A DNA stretch of 64,000 nucleotides from Bin55 sp965199895 (GTDB lineage Bacteria; Pseudomonadota; Gammaproteobacteria; Pseudomonadales; Azotimanducaceae). A model generated the notes under the pieces. The model ran no database searches and was not told the origin of the DNA. It saw nothing but the letters and a program-made list of their open reading frames with translations. This document shows, in pieces, positions 44,975 to 53,267 of this stretch. The translations under genes and the position numbers were made by a program. The stretch is taken from the NCBI GenBank assembly GCA_965199895.1, contig CBDATJ010000002.1, positions 116,395-180,394 on the forward strand. Direction: 5' to 3'. Each line of letters begins with the position of its first letter. Within the stretch, counting starts at the first letter, position 1.

Positions 44975-45592
44975 TTAATAGTCGTCGAGCTCAAATATGA
45001 TTTTGTTCGGGACCCCTTCGACCCGTACCGCTTTTTCGTTGACTACCTTCGGCTTATATTTGAACTTATATGCTGCGTTGATAGCTGCTCGATCAAAAAT
45101 TCCAGGTGGGTCTGCCTCTCTGACTTTAACGTCTTCTACCGAACCCGTTTCTGTCACTGTGAAAACAACTATCACATAACCCTCTATCCCACGTTGTAGC
45201 GCACGCGATGGATAGATTGGTGCTACTTTCGAAATAGGTAGATATTCACCATCCTGAGACCAGTCTCCGACATCAAATTCACCAATACCATCAGCTCCAC
45301 CTATATCAATATTGATGTTTGTGTCGTATCCTCCATCATCATTTGAATTATCTACCTCTGGTAGATCAGGAGGTGGCTCGTCCGGTGGTGGTGGTGGCTG
45401 AAGTCTCTTTCGTTGAATCTCTGGAGGCACATCTTCCATCAGTCGCACAAAGTCGAGTTTGCGTAAGTTGGTTTCCTCATTTAGGGGGTTTTTATCAGAA
45501 GCGATAACAGCCTGCATTATCCACAGCAATCCTACAGTCACCACTGCACCAACTACTAGGCCAATGCCGTATCTCTCAATAGTTTTTGGCAT
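44975..45592 (-). CDS. tonB2: TonB-family energy transducer, first copy
   Basis: A 205-residue protein that would link the ExbB/ExbD proton channel to outer-membrane receptors. The membrane anchor is GLVVGAVVTVGLLWIMQAVIA (residues about 11-31), the spacer is proline-rich (RLQPPPPPDEPPPDLPEV), and the TonB domain begins VAPIYPSRALQRGIEGYVIVV and includes DPPGIFDRAAINAAYKFKYKP. CGGAG nine bases before the ATG is a good ribosome site. A 749-base gap separates it from exbD. Confidence 0.88.
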   Translation of the reverse strand: MPKTIERYGIGLVVGAVVTVGLLWIMQAVIASDKNPLNEETNLRKLDFVRLMEDVPPEIQRKRLQPPPPPDEPPPDLPEVDNSNDDGGYDTNINIDIGGADGIGEFDVGDWSQDGEYLPISKVAPIYPSRALQRGIEGYVIVVFTVTETGSVEDVKVREADPPGIFDRAAINAAYKFKYKPKVVNEKAVRVEGVPNKIIFELDDY

Positions 45593-46341
45593 GTTTTTCT
45601 CCGTATGTTTGGGTAAAAAGGGGGTGATACAATCACTAGTACTGTGATGTGACTGTTCTAGTCTAATTGTACTGATTTGTGAAAGATCATATCCTTTGAA
45701 TTCAATCTTTTTGACTCAACGTTTTGTTTGAGTTTACATTAGATTCTAACTGTAGACTTCCAACTCAATTGCTACGTTGAAAGTATTAAAGCAATTAGTT
45801 GTTCGTTACTAATGAATCAACACCACCTGGTCAATCGATTCAAATACTAGATTTCCACACCTATTGTCAAAAGCCCTCTGTGGGTGGAAGTGATTCACCT
45901 AGTTGAATTATGAGGTGAAAGCTGGTTTCCTACGATATCGCGATCCATAGATTGACAAAAAATTCCATCGTTTCTGTGAACGTTGCTCATTTTGTCTAAC
46001 CAAACAAACTAAATCAGTATTCCGACTTGAAGTAGTCATATGATCGTCAGAATTGCCAATGGCTCACGTACCACTCATTAGGTTAGGATGAGATTAATTA
46101 ACTATACAAATATTTATTATTTATATGTACCGTTCACTGGTTTACTCATTGTGTTCTCGTCTTCACAACAAAAGTATGAATTGAAACTAAACGCCTCATG
46201 AGGAATCTAGAATTCAATGAATGAGACCTGGTTCTAGTGTAGAAACTAACAGCTGTTTGATTACTACAACTTGGGGTTTCTCTAAAGATACCCTAACCCA
46301 GCACAGTGGAGACAACCGTTAAGGTTATCCATGCTGCTACA
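45593..46341. other. 749-base non-coding gap inside the TonB cluster
   Basis: It lies between exbD and the first tonB gene, both on the minus strand, where normally only a few bases separate them. I see no frame of coding character, tRNA or known riboswitch. A very A/T-rich stretch at about 46090-46130 may be a promoter for the tonB-TPR half. The gap could hold a small RNA, a decayed gene or a promoter region. Confidence 0.4.
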
Positions 46342-46746
46342 CTAATATTCGGTGGATATAGAGACTTCTTCTACCTTTGCGTCTCTCGCTGCCTCCAATA
46401 TTGCTCGCACCACTTTTACCTTTGCTTTATTGTCCGGCTTCAAAACGATACCTCCTTTCGGAGTTTCCGCACGAAGTCGCTCAATCTCTGCACGAACGCT
46501 ATCTGGATCAACTTGTTTTTTGTCGATCCAAATATCTCCACCAGGGCCGATTGCGATCAAAATCGAAACCTGAGGCTTTGACTCTGCACTCCTCAAATCA
46601 GGAAGGGTCACGTCGATCCCTGGTAGTTTAATGAATGTTGCAGTGACGATGAAGAAGATCAACATGATGAATACGACATCTAACATGGGAGTTAGATTGA
46701 TATCGCTCTCATCATCCAAATTGCTTCGCTGTTTTCCTAGTGCCAT
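46342..46746 (-). CDS. exbD2: Biopolymer transport protein ExbD
   Basis: ExbD is the periplasmic-domain partner of ExbB and uses proton flow to energise TonB. The 134-residue protein has one membrane segment with the key Asp: ESDINLTPMLDVVFIMLIFFIV (LTPMLDVVF contains the proton-path Asp). The C-terminal periplasmic domain ends KVKVVRAILEAARDAKVEEVSI. Length matches ExbD2 of TonB2 systems. Confidence 0.95.
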   Translation of the reverse strand: MALGKQRSNLDDESDINLTPMLDVVFIMLIFFIVTATFIKLPGIDVTLPDLRSAESKPQVSILIAIGPGGDIWIDKKQVDPDSVRAEIERLRAETPKGGIVLKPDNKAKVKVVRAILEAARDAKVEEVSISTEY

Positions 46747-46758
46747 TTATAAACCTAG

Positions 46759-47271
46759 TTAGTGATCTGCAGTCAAGACATCGTCTAGCAGTTCACTTTC
46801 GGTATTAATCTTGCGACGCAACACTGTTGATCCCATGATACCCGAAAGTGCTGCTACCATTCCTGACATCGTAGGGATAGTTGCAGCTGAAACGCCCGCT
46901 GCCATGGAACGGGCGTTCCCTCCTTGTGTAGCCATTGCATCAAAGACTTGGATCATTCCAGTTACCGTACCTAATAATCCAAGTAATGGACACAGAGCGA
47001 TGCACGTCAAGATAATGGGCATGCTACCACGGATTTTTTGCTTGGCCTCTGAAAGCATCGCTGTTCTTATCACACGAGCTGACCAAGATTTTCTCTCGGG
47101 TCTAGCTTCCCATCTTTGCAATGTGTCTGCTACTACTCCTTTGTGCTCACGTAGAAAGTACCACGTTCGCTCAAAAATCAGCATCCACATCATGAACGTG
47201 GTCGCTGCTATGAGGTAAAGGACATCACCGCCTTGATCAAAAAAACGTGAAATATGTAGAAAGATGTCCAT
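46759..47271 (-). CDS. exbB2: MotA/TolQ/ExbB proton channel protein ExbB
   Basis: A 170-residue ExbB with three membrane segments: LYLIAATTFMMWMLIFE near the N-terminus, ILTCIALCPLLGLLGTVTGMIQVF, and ISAATIPTMSGMVAALSG-type sequence (VSAATIPTMSGMVAAL). The GLLGTVTGM motif is a family hallmark. Together with ExbD it forms the stator of the TonB2 system. It is 36 bases downstream of the long ExbB and 12 bases upstream of exbD. Confidence 0.94.
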   Translation of the reverse strand: MDIFLHISRFFDQGGDVLYLIAATTFMMWMLIFERTWYFLREHKGVVADTLQRWEARPERKSWSARVIRTAMLSEAKQKIRGSMPIILTCIALCPLLGLLGTVTGMIQVFDAMATQGGNARSMAAGVSAATIPTMSGMVAALSGIMGSTVLRRKINTESELLDDVLTADH

Positions 47272-47307
47272 TAGATTTCTCTCTGCTTGAGACTATTCCC
47301 TATCTGA

Positions 47308-48801
47308 TTAGGTGATTGGGGTGCCCATCTTTTCAGCATGCTGAGCGATGAGTCCTTCAGACTGTTCATCAAGTACATGAATGACTGACCTGCTGAACTG
47401 AGAGGTAAACGCGTGCAACAGCACGGTCGGGATAGCCACACAGAGACCTAATACTGTGGTCATCAACGCGGTTGAAATACCACCTGCCATGATCTTCGGA
47501 TCTCCTGTACCGAATAACGTAATTGCTTGGAAGGTAAGAATCATCCCAATTACTGTACCGAGGAGTCCCATCAAGGGTGCAACCACAGAAATCACCTGTA
47601 CCAGGGATATGTTTCGAGTTAACAAGGGCATTTCACGCAGTATGGCTTCACCCATCTTCAACTGTAACGTCTCGCTGTCTACATCCTTGTTGTCTTGGTA
47701 AATCTGCAGTAACTTACCCAAAGGATTGTTGTCTGATGGATTGTCTAGGTCCTTCTTTTGGGCATTGACTTTCCTACCCACGAAAAAGAGAACAACCATT
47801 CTCCAAACCGCAAGTATCACACCAAGGATACCGACAAGAATGATCACAGATCCGACAATCTGACCTTGTCCATCACAAAATGGGAGATAACACTGACCAT
47901 CTGCGATTCCACCAAAAGGTGTTCCAACCATTTCAGATAGGGTAGCTTTTTGTGTCTCTGCATCTAGTAGAGTACCCCTAGTCGCATCAACTGCAAAACC
48001 AACAACATCACCCGGTTTAGCACGGCTCAACCGTTTGGCTGTATTTGCAAATTCAGCGGAAGGTTGACGTGAAAGTTCGTTTAAGCCTTGAGTTTCTGTA
48101 TTGAAATTTACATAGCCATCGTTCGATACCACATTAAATGCACCGACACGAATCAAATCTGTTTCCGTGGTATCTCCAGAATTTGAAGTCACGTCTTGAG
48201 CAAAACTGGATACCTCACCCGTTTCATAGATGTGATCGTACAACGATTGCCACATATCTTCCAACTCACTGATGCTTGGTAAGGTAGTGGTGCTCCCCAT
48301 ACGCTGGGCTAAATCTGACAGCGGCTTGTCTCGACCCTCAAATTCTGCGCTAACGATAGAAGCCCTAAATACTCCACGCGTCTCTCCAGCAACCTGCTGT
48401 AGTACTCCAAACAATTCCTGTAGATCACCTGCTTTCTCTGCATATTCAGCTTGTTTGTTCGCAATTTCTTCGTTGTTTAATTCTTCTTGACTATCAAGTT
48501 GCTGATTTCTTTGAATTTCTTGCTCAAGTTCAGATTCCGCATCACTTAGCAACCTTTCTTGTTCGCTGACTTGATTCTCAAACTGTCTTTCCAAGTTTGC
48601 GTGTCGCTGATTCTCGACATCTTTTCGTTGCTCAATGGCCTCTTTTAGCTCTGCCAAGGTATCCGGTTCATTGATAGTGAGCCCTGCAGCTTCAAGAGCG
48701 TTATCAGAAGAGCTTGCATCCTCTTGTGCGAACGCAGATACACCACCGAGCAAGCTGAATACTAACACAGCTGAAAATAGTTTTCTAATCTCAATTCCCA
48801 T
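47308..48801 (-). CDS. ttpC: Long ExbB-like protein (TtpC type)
   Basis: A 497-residue protein with a signal peptide (AVLVFSLLGGVSAFAQ, cut after AFA), a coiled coil at about residues 50-135 (rich in EQ, with QQLDSQEELNNEEIANKQAEY-like segments), and a C-terminal MotA/TolQ/ExbB domain. The latter contains VISVVAPLMGLLGTVIGMILTF and a last segment VLGLCVAIPTVLLHAF. TtpC in Vibrio is a third ExbB-type component needed by TonB2 for siderophore uptake. The symbol rests on this architecture and context. It follows the DUF3450 gene by 3 bases. Confidence 0.88.
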   Translation of the reverse strand: MGIEIRKLFSAVLVFSLLGGVSAFAQEDASSSDNALEAAGLTINEPDTLAELKEAIEQRKDVENQRHANLERQFENQVSEQERLLSDAESELEQEIQRNQQLDSQEELNNEEIANKQAEYAEKAGDLQELFGVLQQVAGETRGVFRASIVSAEFEGRDKPLSDLAQRMGSTTTLPSISELEDMWQSLYDHIYETGEVSSFAQDVTSNSGDTTETDLIRVGAFNVVSNDGYVNFNTETQGLNELSRQPSAEFANTAKRLSRAKPGDVVGFAVDATRGTLLDAETQKATLSEMVGTPFGGIADGQCYLPFCDGQGQIVGSVIILVGILGVILAVWRMVVLFFVGRKVNAQKKDLDNPSDNNPLGKLLQIYQDNKDVDSETLQLKMGEAILREMPLLTRNISLVQVISVVAPLMGLLGTVIGMILTFQAITLFGTGDPKIMAGGISTALMTTVLGLCVAIPTVLLHAFTSQFSRSVIHVLDEQSEGLIAQHAEKMGTPIT

Positions 48802-48804
48802 AGC

Positions 48805-49596
48805 TTAATTCTCCTTTGGTGGTGCTACTACTGGAACCTTAAAGAGACCCGGAGTCAAAGTCTTTTCAGCCATCTTTATTCCATTCTTAATAGGTGTCGT
48901 ATAACTGCCTGGGAGCGCTTCCCATTCTTCTGTTTCGGTATTCCACCAGCCAGTTAGCTTAGAGTCCTGAGTTTGATACAACAAAGCAATTCTTCCTACT
49001 CTCAAAAATTTAACAAAGTAAGTTTTGCCATCAATTTCAAGGTCATCCTGATACGAGTCCATTGTACGACCATACTCGCTCTCGATCTGGTAAGCACGTA
49101 GTATCTGAGCAAATTTCTCTGACTTGGATACTTCAGGTTCATCCATCAACTCTCGTAAGGCTTGGACTCTCTCTTCTCGTTCATCTTTGAGAAAAGGCAT
49201 ATCCAACCTAACAAAGTCATCCAAACTTTCGATCATTCGCAACATCAAAGGAACAATGTTTCGTTGAACACTATCGATATCTTCAATGTCCTGTTCTAGC
49301 TGATCAATCACATCTTCTTGTTTTTGAACGACAAGTGAAAGCTGTCTGTTGTAGACTCTTTGTCCATCAATACTTCTCAAAACTTCGCGGTACTCGTTCA
49401 ATGCAGCACTACGTTCATTTTCGAGTTCCACTATCCTACTTTGAGATTCCTGAGCAAGTTTGTTCATCTCTTCGACTTCGGCAAAAATGTCATCAAGAGT
49501 GACTTCGGCATGTACACCAAAGCCAAGGCAAACCGTCAATGCTGCAACAAGACCAGGAATCATCCGGAATTGCCTCTGACGTACTTTCTGGGTCAT
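48805..49596 (-). CDS. DUF3450 family periplasmic coiled-coil protein
   Basis: A 263-residue protein with a signal peptide (IPGLVAALTVCLGFGVHA), a long coiled coil from about residue 32 to 110 (EMNKLAQESQSRIVELENERSA-like), then the family segment DIDSVQRNIVPLMLRMIESLDDFVRLDMPFL and FLRVGRIALLYQTQDSKLTGWW near residue 200. DUF3450 genes head TonB2-type clusters in marine gammaproteobacteria; their mechanism is unknown. It is first in the cluster and its promoter lies in the 673-base region upstream. Confidence 0.88.
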   Translation of the reverse strand: MTQKVRQRQFRMIPGLVAALTVCLGFGVHAEVTLDDIFAEVEEMNKLAQESQSRIVELENERSAALNEYREVLRSIDGQRVYNRQLSLVVQKQEDVIDQLEQDIEDIDSVQRNIVPLMLRMIESLDDFVRLDMPFLKDEREERVQALRELMDEPEVSKSEKFAQILRAYQIESEYGRTMDSYQDDLEIDGKTYFVKFLRVGRIALLYQTQDSKLTGWWNTETEEWEALPGSYTTPIKNGIKMAEKTLTPGLFKVPVVAPPKEN

Positions 49597-50269
49597 ACAG
49601 ACTCCTACTTTAATAGATTAGGTGGGTGATTTCTAACAAGAGGAGACCATTGACAGTGATTGCTCGGTCGTCCGTACCGCTCCCTTCAGCGGTGCTTGCA
49701 CAGTTTTTGACTCTCCTACTTGCTACTCATTCGTGCGGGTGTTCCAGCATATTCTCTCGACGAGAATGTCACTAGCTCTGAACCTTATGGTCAGGATTGT
49801 AAATGCGAATACGTTGAATTCCAAACAATATCGACACAAAAGACACAATTTGACTCTCTTACCCCCTTTGGAAATCGTTAAAGCGTCTTCAGATCCAAAC
49901 AAATAATGGGCACAAAGCAGATGCAAACCTGCATAGCCTCGTTATTTTAAGAAACTGGAAACCAATCCTTCTCAATTGACACTATTTTCACTATTTAGGT
50001 TAATTGACGAAACACAGCTGTCAGTTTCTCGCTAAAATTTCTCACCCAACCGCGACCTTGACAGTTGACATCGTACTGTCGGAACCATACTCATTGATTG
50101 GATTGCAGATGAATCAGCGTGTTTGGTCAGATATAGTCACGAATCGCAATCGCAGCTCTGCGTAAGCATTTCAAATGTTGAAGCGAAACATGCATGTGAT
50201 GACAGTTTCATGAAATGTTCATAGAAATAGGCATAAATTACATAACGAGTCAACTCCGGAAAGGTAAAC
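49597..50269. other. 673-base divergent intergenic region, TonB cluster / phoB
   Basis: The region holds promoters for DUF3450 (minus) and phoB (plus). A 67-codon minus-strand frame at 49723-49926 has no recognised features. The only specific element I can support is the candidate Pho promoter near its right end. Confidence 0.45.
50205..50238 (+). promoter_or_regulatory. Candidate Pho box and -10 of phoB
   Basis: GTTTCAT (50205-50211) and TGTTCAT (50216-50222) form 7-bp direct repeats with a 4-base GAAA spacer, the PhoB geometry. They match CTGTCAT at 5 and 4 of 7 positions. CATAAAT follows 9 bases downstream where the -10 of PhoB-dependent promoters lies. A perfect CTGTCAT on the other strand (50199-50205) overlaps the left end. 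GGAAAGG lies before the phoB ATG. Autoregulation by PhoB is typical. Confidence 0.5.
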
Positions 50270-50968
50270 ATGACATTGAACACCATCCTTGTCGTTGAAG
50301 ACGAACCCGATATTCGGGAGTTACTTCGCTTCACGCTTCATCGCGCACAATTCCATATACAACTTGCACCAGATGCTGAAGAGGCGATACGTCTTCTCGA
50401 AGGCCCCCTCCCCTCACTAGCCATCATCGACTGGATGCTCCCTGGGATGAGCGGAATTGAATTGGCTCGACGCATTCGCTTAGATCACGTGACCAAGGAG
50501 ATGCCCATCATCCTACTAACTGCGCGCAGCGATGAGTCAGACAAACTCCAAGGTTTCAATAGTGGTATCGACGACTATATCACCAAACCATTCACACCTC
50601 GAGAACTTGTAGCTCGCACCAGAGCATTACTCAGACGTACCGGCAATGTGAGTAAAGGATACATCAATGTTCTAGGAATTCAACTCAACACCATCGCGCA
50701 TTCTGTTTCCGTAAACGGACAACCCGTGCATCTCAGACCTACGGAATACCGACTACTAGAAATCATGATGCGAAACCCTAATCGAGCATTCCAACGTGGG
50801 CAACTTCTTGATCAGGTATGGGGGCGCAGTGTCTATGTCGATGAACGAACTGTGGATGTACACGTACTTCGGTTACGCAATGCACTTAAGCCTTTCAATA
50901 AACACAACTCAATTAAGACCGTAAGGGGAATCGGTTACCGACTGGATAGTCAACCTGCTGTTTCGTGA
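50270..50968 (+). CDS. phoB: Phosphate regulon response regulator PhoB
   Basis: PhoB is the DNA-binding regulator of phosphate-starvation genes. The 232-residue protein has a receiver domain with the acidic pocket VVEDEPD, the phospho-acceptor Asp in LAIIDWMLPGMSGIELA, and the switch Lys in DDYITKPFTPRELVART. The OmpR/PhoB winged helix follows (LRPTEYRLLEIMMRNPNRAF and DERTVDVHVLRLRNAL). It is the first gene of the operon, preceded by a candidate Pho box. Confidence 0.97.
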   Translation: MTLNTILVVEDEPDIRELLRFTLHRAQFHIQLAPDAEEAIRLLEGPLPSLAIIDWMLPGMSGIELARRIRLDHVTKEMPIILLTARSDESDKLQGFNSGIDDYITKPFTPRELVARTRALLRRTGNVSKGYINVLGIQLNTIAHSVSVNGQPVHLRPTEYRLLEIMMRNPNRAFQRGQLLDQVWGRSVYVDERTVDVHVLRLRNALKPFNKHNSIKTVRGIGYRLDSQPAVS

Positions 50969-52269
50969 CTTTTGGTAGTTTGGTTCGGACCGTCATCATT
51001 GCTGGGTCTATCGTTCTCGTCGCAGTGCTGTTTCAAGTACCTGTCCTAGGATTATCGGCTGCAGGAATTTGGCTGATAGGGAACATGGCTTGGTCCGTTC
51101 ACAAAACGAACCAATTCAAAACTTGGACTAATCGACCATTAGTTTCACCTGACGACAAGCTTGGTGATTACTACCACTGTGCACGTGCCATCCATGCATC
51201 TCTCATCGCAGTACGCACCCGGTCTTTAACCTTAGTTGAAACTGCGCAAAAACATAAGAACATCGCCAACAACCTACCGGATGCTTGGGTAATTCTGAAC
51301 GACAGAATGATGATCGAAGGAGTCAATCGAAGTGCAGACTCATTACTGGGACTCACCTCGAAGGATGCGGGACATGCCATCAGTGCGCTCATTCGTCATC
51401 CAGAAGCACAACCTCTACTTCAACCTCAGCTTAATCAAGGGATCTCTTCAGTTGATATCCCCTCACCTACTAACGAACAAGTTCAATTAGAACTTCGGCT
51501 CATTCAAGTAGGTGAAGACCAACGATTCTTGATTGCTCGGGACGTTACCGAATTGAATCGATTGCTTGCAATGCGCCAAGACTTTATTGCGAATGTTTCA
51601 CACGAACTACGCACGCCGTTGACGGTATTAATTGGCTATATCGAAAGCTTCTTTGACAGTGATCTAGATCGAGACACACTCTTGGAAATCATTCATCGTT
51701 TGGTGACACCGGCGCAGCGAATGAAATCATTAGTCGACGACCTGTTAACCCTAACTCGACTAGAGACATCCCCTGGACCCGATGCTAATTCCATCACTCC
51801 CATCAATGGGAATACCTTGATCAAAACAGTTGTTGAGGAAGCTGAACCGCTGATCAAAACGGATCACAAACTTGTCGTTGAATCTCAAGATGATGTGCAG
51901 ATTCACGGTGTTCTTGATGAACTCAGAAGTGCGTTTCTCAATCTCATGACCAATGCCATTCGGTATAGCCCCGATGGTGGAAATGTCACCCTACGTTGGT
52001 CAAAAATTGGCACCCATGCACGCTTTGAAGTGGAAGATGAAGGGGTCGGAATCCCTCCTGAACACATACCACGCATCACTGAACGGTTCTATCGTGTCGA
52101 TCCCAAACACTCGCGAATGAGTGGAGGAACCGGACTGGGGCTTGCAATTGTGAAACACGTGCTCCGTCGGCATAACTCTACACTCGAAATATCAAGCAAA
52201 CCTGGAATTGGCAGTACTTTCTACTGTGATATTCCACTAAACTCGTTCCAAGAGGAAGCAATATCTTGA
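50965..52269 (+). CDS. phoR: Phosphate regulon sensor kinase PhoR
   Basis: PhoR phosphorylates PhoB under phosphate limitation and is held inactive by PstSCAB and PhoU. The 434-residue protein has two close N-terminal hydrophobic segments, a PAS domain (LPDAWVILNDRMMIEGVNRSA), the H-box FIANVSHELRTPLTVLIGYIE, the N-box NLMTNAIRYSP and the G-boxes VEDEGVGIPPEH and GGTGLGLAIVKHVLRRH. The start is GTG in a GTGA overlapping the phoB stop. Length and PAS are typical. Confidence 0.96.
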   Translation: MTFGSLVRTVIIAGSIVLVAVLFQVPVLGLSAAGIWLIGNMAWSVHKTNQFKTWTNRPLVSPDDKLGDYYHCARAIHASLIAVRTRSLTLVETAQKHKNIANNLPDAWVILNDRMMIEGVNRSADSLLGLTSKDAGHAISALIRHPEAQPLLQPQLNQGISSVDIPSPTNEQVQLELRLIQVGEDQRFLIARDVTELNRLLAMRQDFIANVSHELRTPLTVLIGYIESFFDSDLDRDTLLEIIHRLVTPAQRMKSLVDDLLTLTRLETSPGPDANSITPINGNTLIKTVVEEAEPLIKTDHKLVVESQDDVQIHGVLDELRSAFLNLMTNAIRYSPDGGNVTLRWSKIGTHARFEVEDEGVGIPPEHIPRITERFYRVDPKHSRMSGGTGLGLAIVKHVLRRHNSTLEISSKPGIGSTFYCDIPLNSFQEEAIS

Positions 52270-53213
52270 AATTTATCATCTTTTTTGTTGCAATTTTTTC
52301 GCTCAGTGTCGTCACTGCAGTTGAAAAGGATATGCCAGATTACGAACGCGTTAGCGGCGTATCAGGTAACCTGTCCAGTGTGGGTTCCGATACTCTAGCC
52401 AATCTCATGACCCTATGGACTGAAACCTTCGAGAAAGAATATCCCAACGTGAAGATTCAAGTTCAAGCGGCAGGTTCCTCAACTGCCCCACCCGCACTTA
52501 CCGAAGGGGTTTCCAACTTCGGTCCTATGAGCCGAAAAATGAAAGACAAAGAAGTTGAAGCCTTTGAAGCACGACATGGATATAAGCCATTGGGTATTCG
52601 TGTAGCAGTCGACGCACTCGCAATCTATGTGCACAAAGATAACCCTCTGGATTCACTCACCATCGAACAAGTCGACGCGATATTTTCTTCTACGCGTCGT
52701 TGTGGTTATCCCACCGACATTACTCAATGGGGTGATCTAGGGTTAGAAGGTTCTTGGGGAAATCGACCGATTCAGTTGTACGGACGAAACTCTGTTTCGG
52801 GTACCTACGGTTACTTCAAACAAGCAGGGCTATGTTCGGGAGACTTCAAAAACACTGTCAATGAACAACCAGGATCTGCTTCTGTAGTCCAATCTGTGAC
52901 CACTTCACTAAACGGTATAGGCTACTCAGGAGTTGGTTATCGAACATCGGGTGTACGTGCTGTGCCCATCGCTGAAGTGGAAGGAGATGAACCAGTTACT
53001 GTGACCTCTGAAACTGCAGCAGACGGTTCTTATCCATTCACAAGATTCCTGTACGTGTACGTTAATAAGAAGCCGGATACTCCACTCGAACCACTAGAAC
53101 GAGAATTTCTAAGACTTGTACTATCCAAAACTGGCCAAGAAGTCGTTGAGAAAGATGGGTATGTGCCTCTCTCTACCAAGATCATTGAACGAGAACTAAC
53201 ACGAATCGATTGA
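52266..53213 (+). CDS. pstS: Phosphate ABC transporter substrate-binding protein PstS
   Basis: PstS binds phosphate in the periplasm for the PstCAB transporter. The 315-residue protein has a signal peptide (IIFFVAIFSLSVVTA), then SSVGSDTLANLMTLWTETF, the phosphate-contacting QAAGSSTAPPALTEGVSNFGPMSR, and LYGRNSVSGTYGYF further on. The start is TTG overlapping the phoR stop as TTGA. The gene order phoBR-pstSCAB-phoU in one unit is common in marine gammaproteobacteria. Confidence 0.95.
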   Translation: MKFIIFFVAIFSLSVVTAVEKDMPDYERVSGVSGNLSSVGSDTLANLMTLWTETFEKEYPNVKIQVQAAGSSTAPPALTEGVSNFGPMSRKMKDKEVEAFEARHGYKPLGIRVAVDALAIYVHKDNPLDSLTIEQVDAIFSSTRRCGYPTDITQWGDLGLEGSWGNRPIQLYGRNSVSGTYGYFKQAGLCSGDFKNTVNEQPGSASVVQSVTTSLNGIGYSGVGYRTSGVRAVPIAEVEGDEPVTVTSETAADGSYPFTRFLYVYVNKKPDTPLEPLEREFLRLVLSKTGQEVVEKDGYVPLSTKIIERELTRID

Positions 53214-53267
53214 AATAGTTCATAGTTCTATTTCTGTTCCTCGAATGTGAGCAGTTGAGCTCATCCC

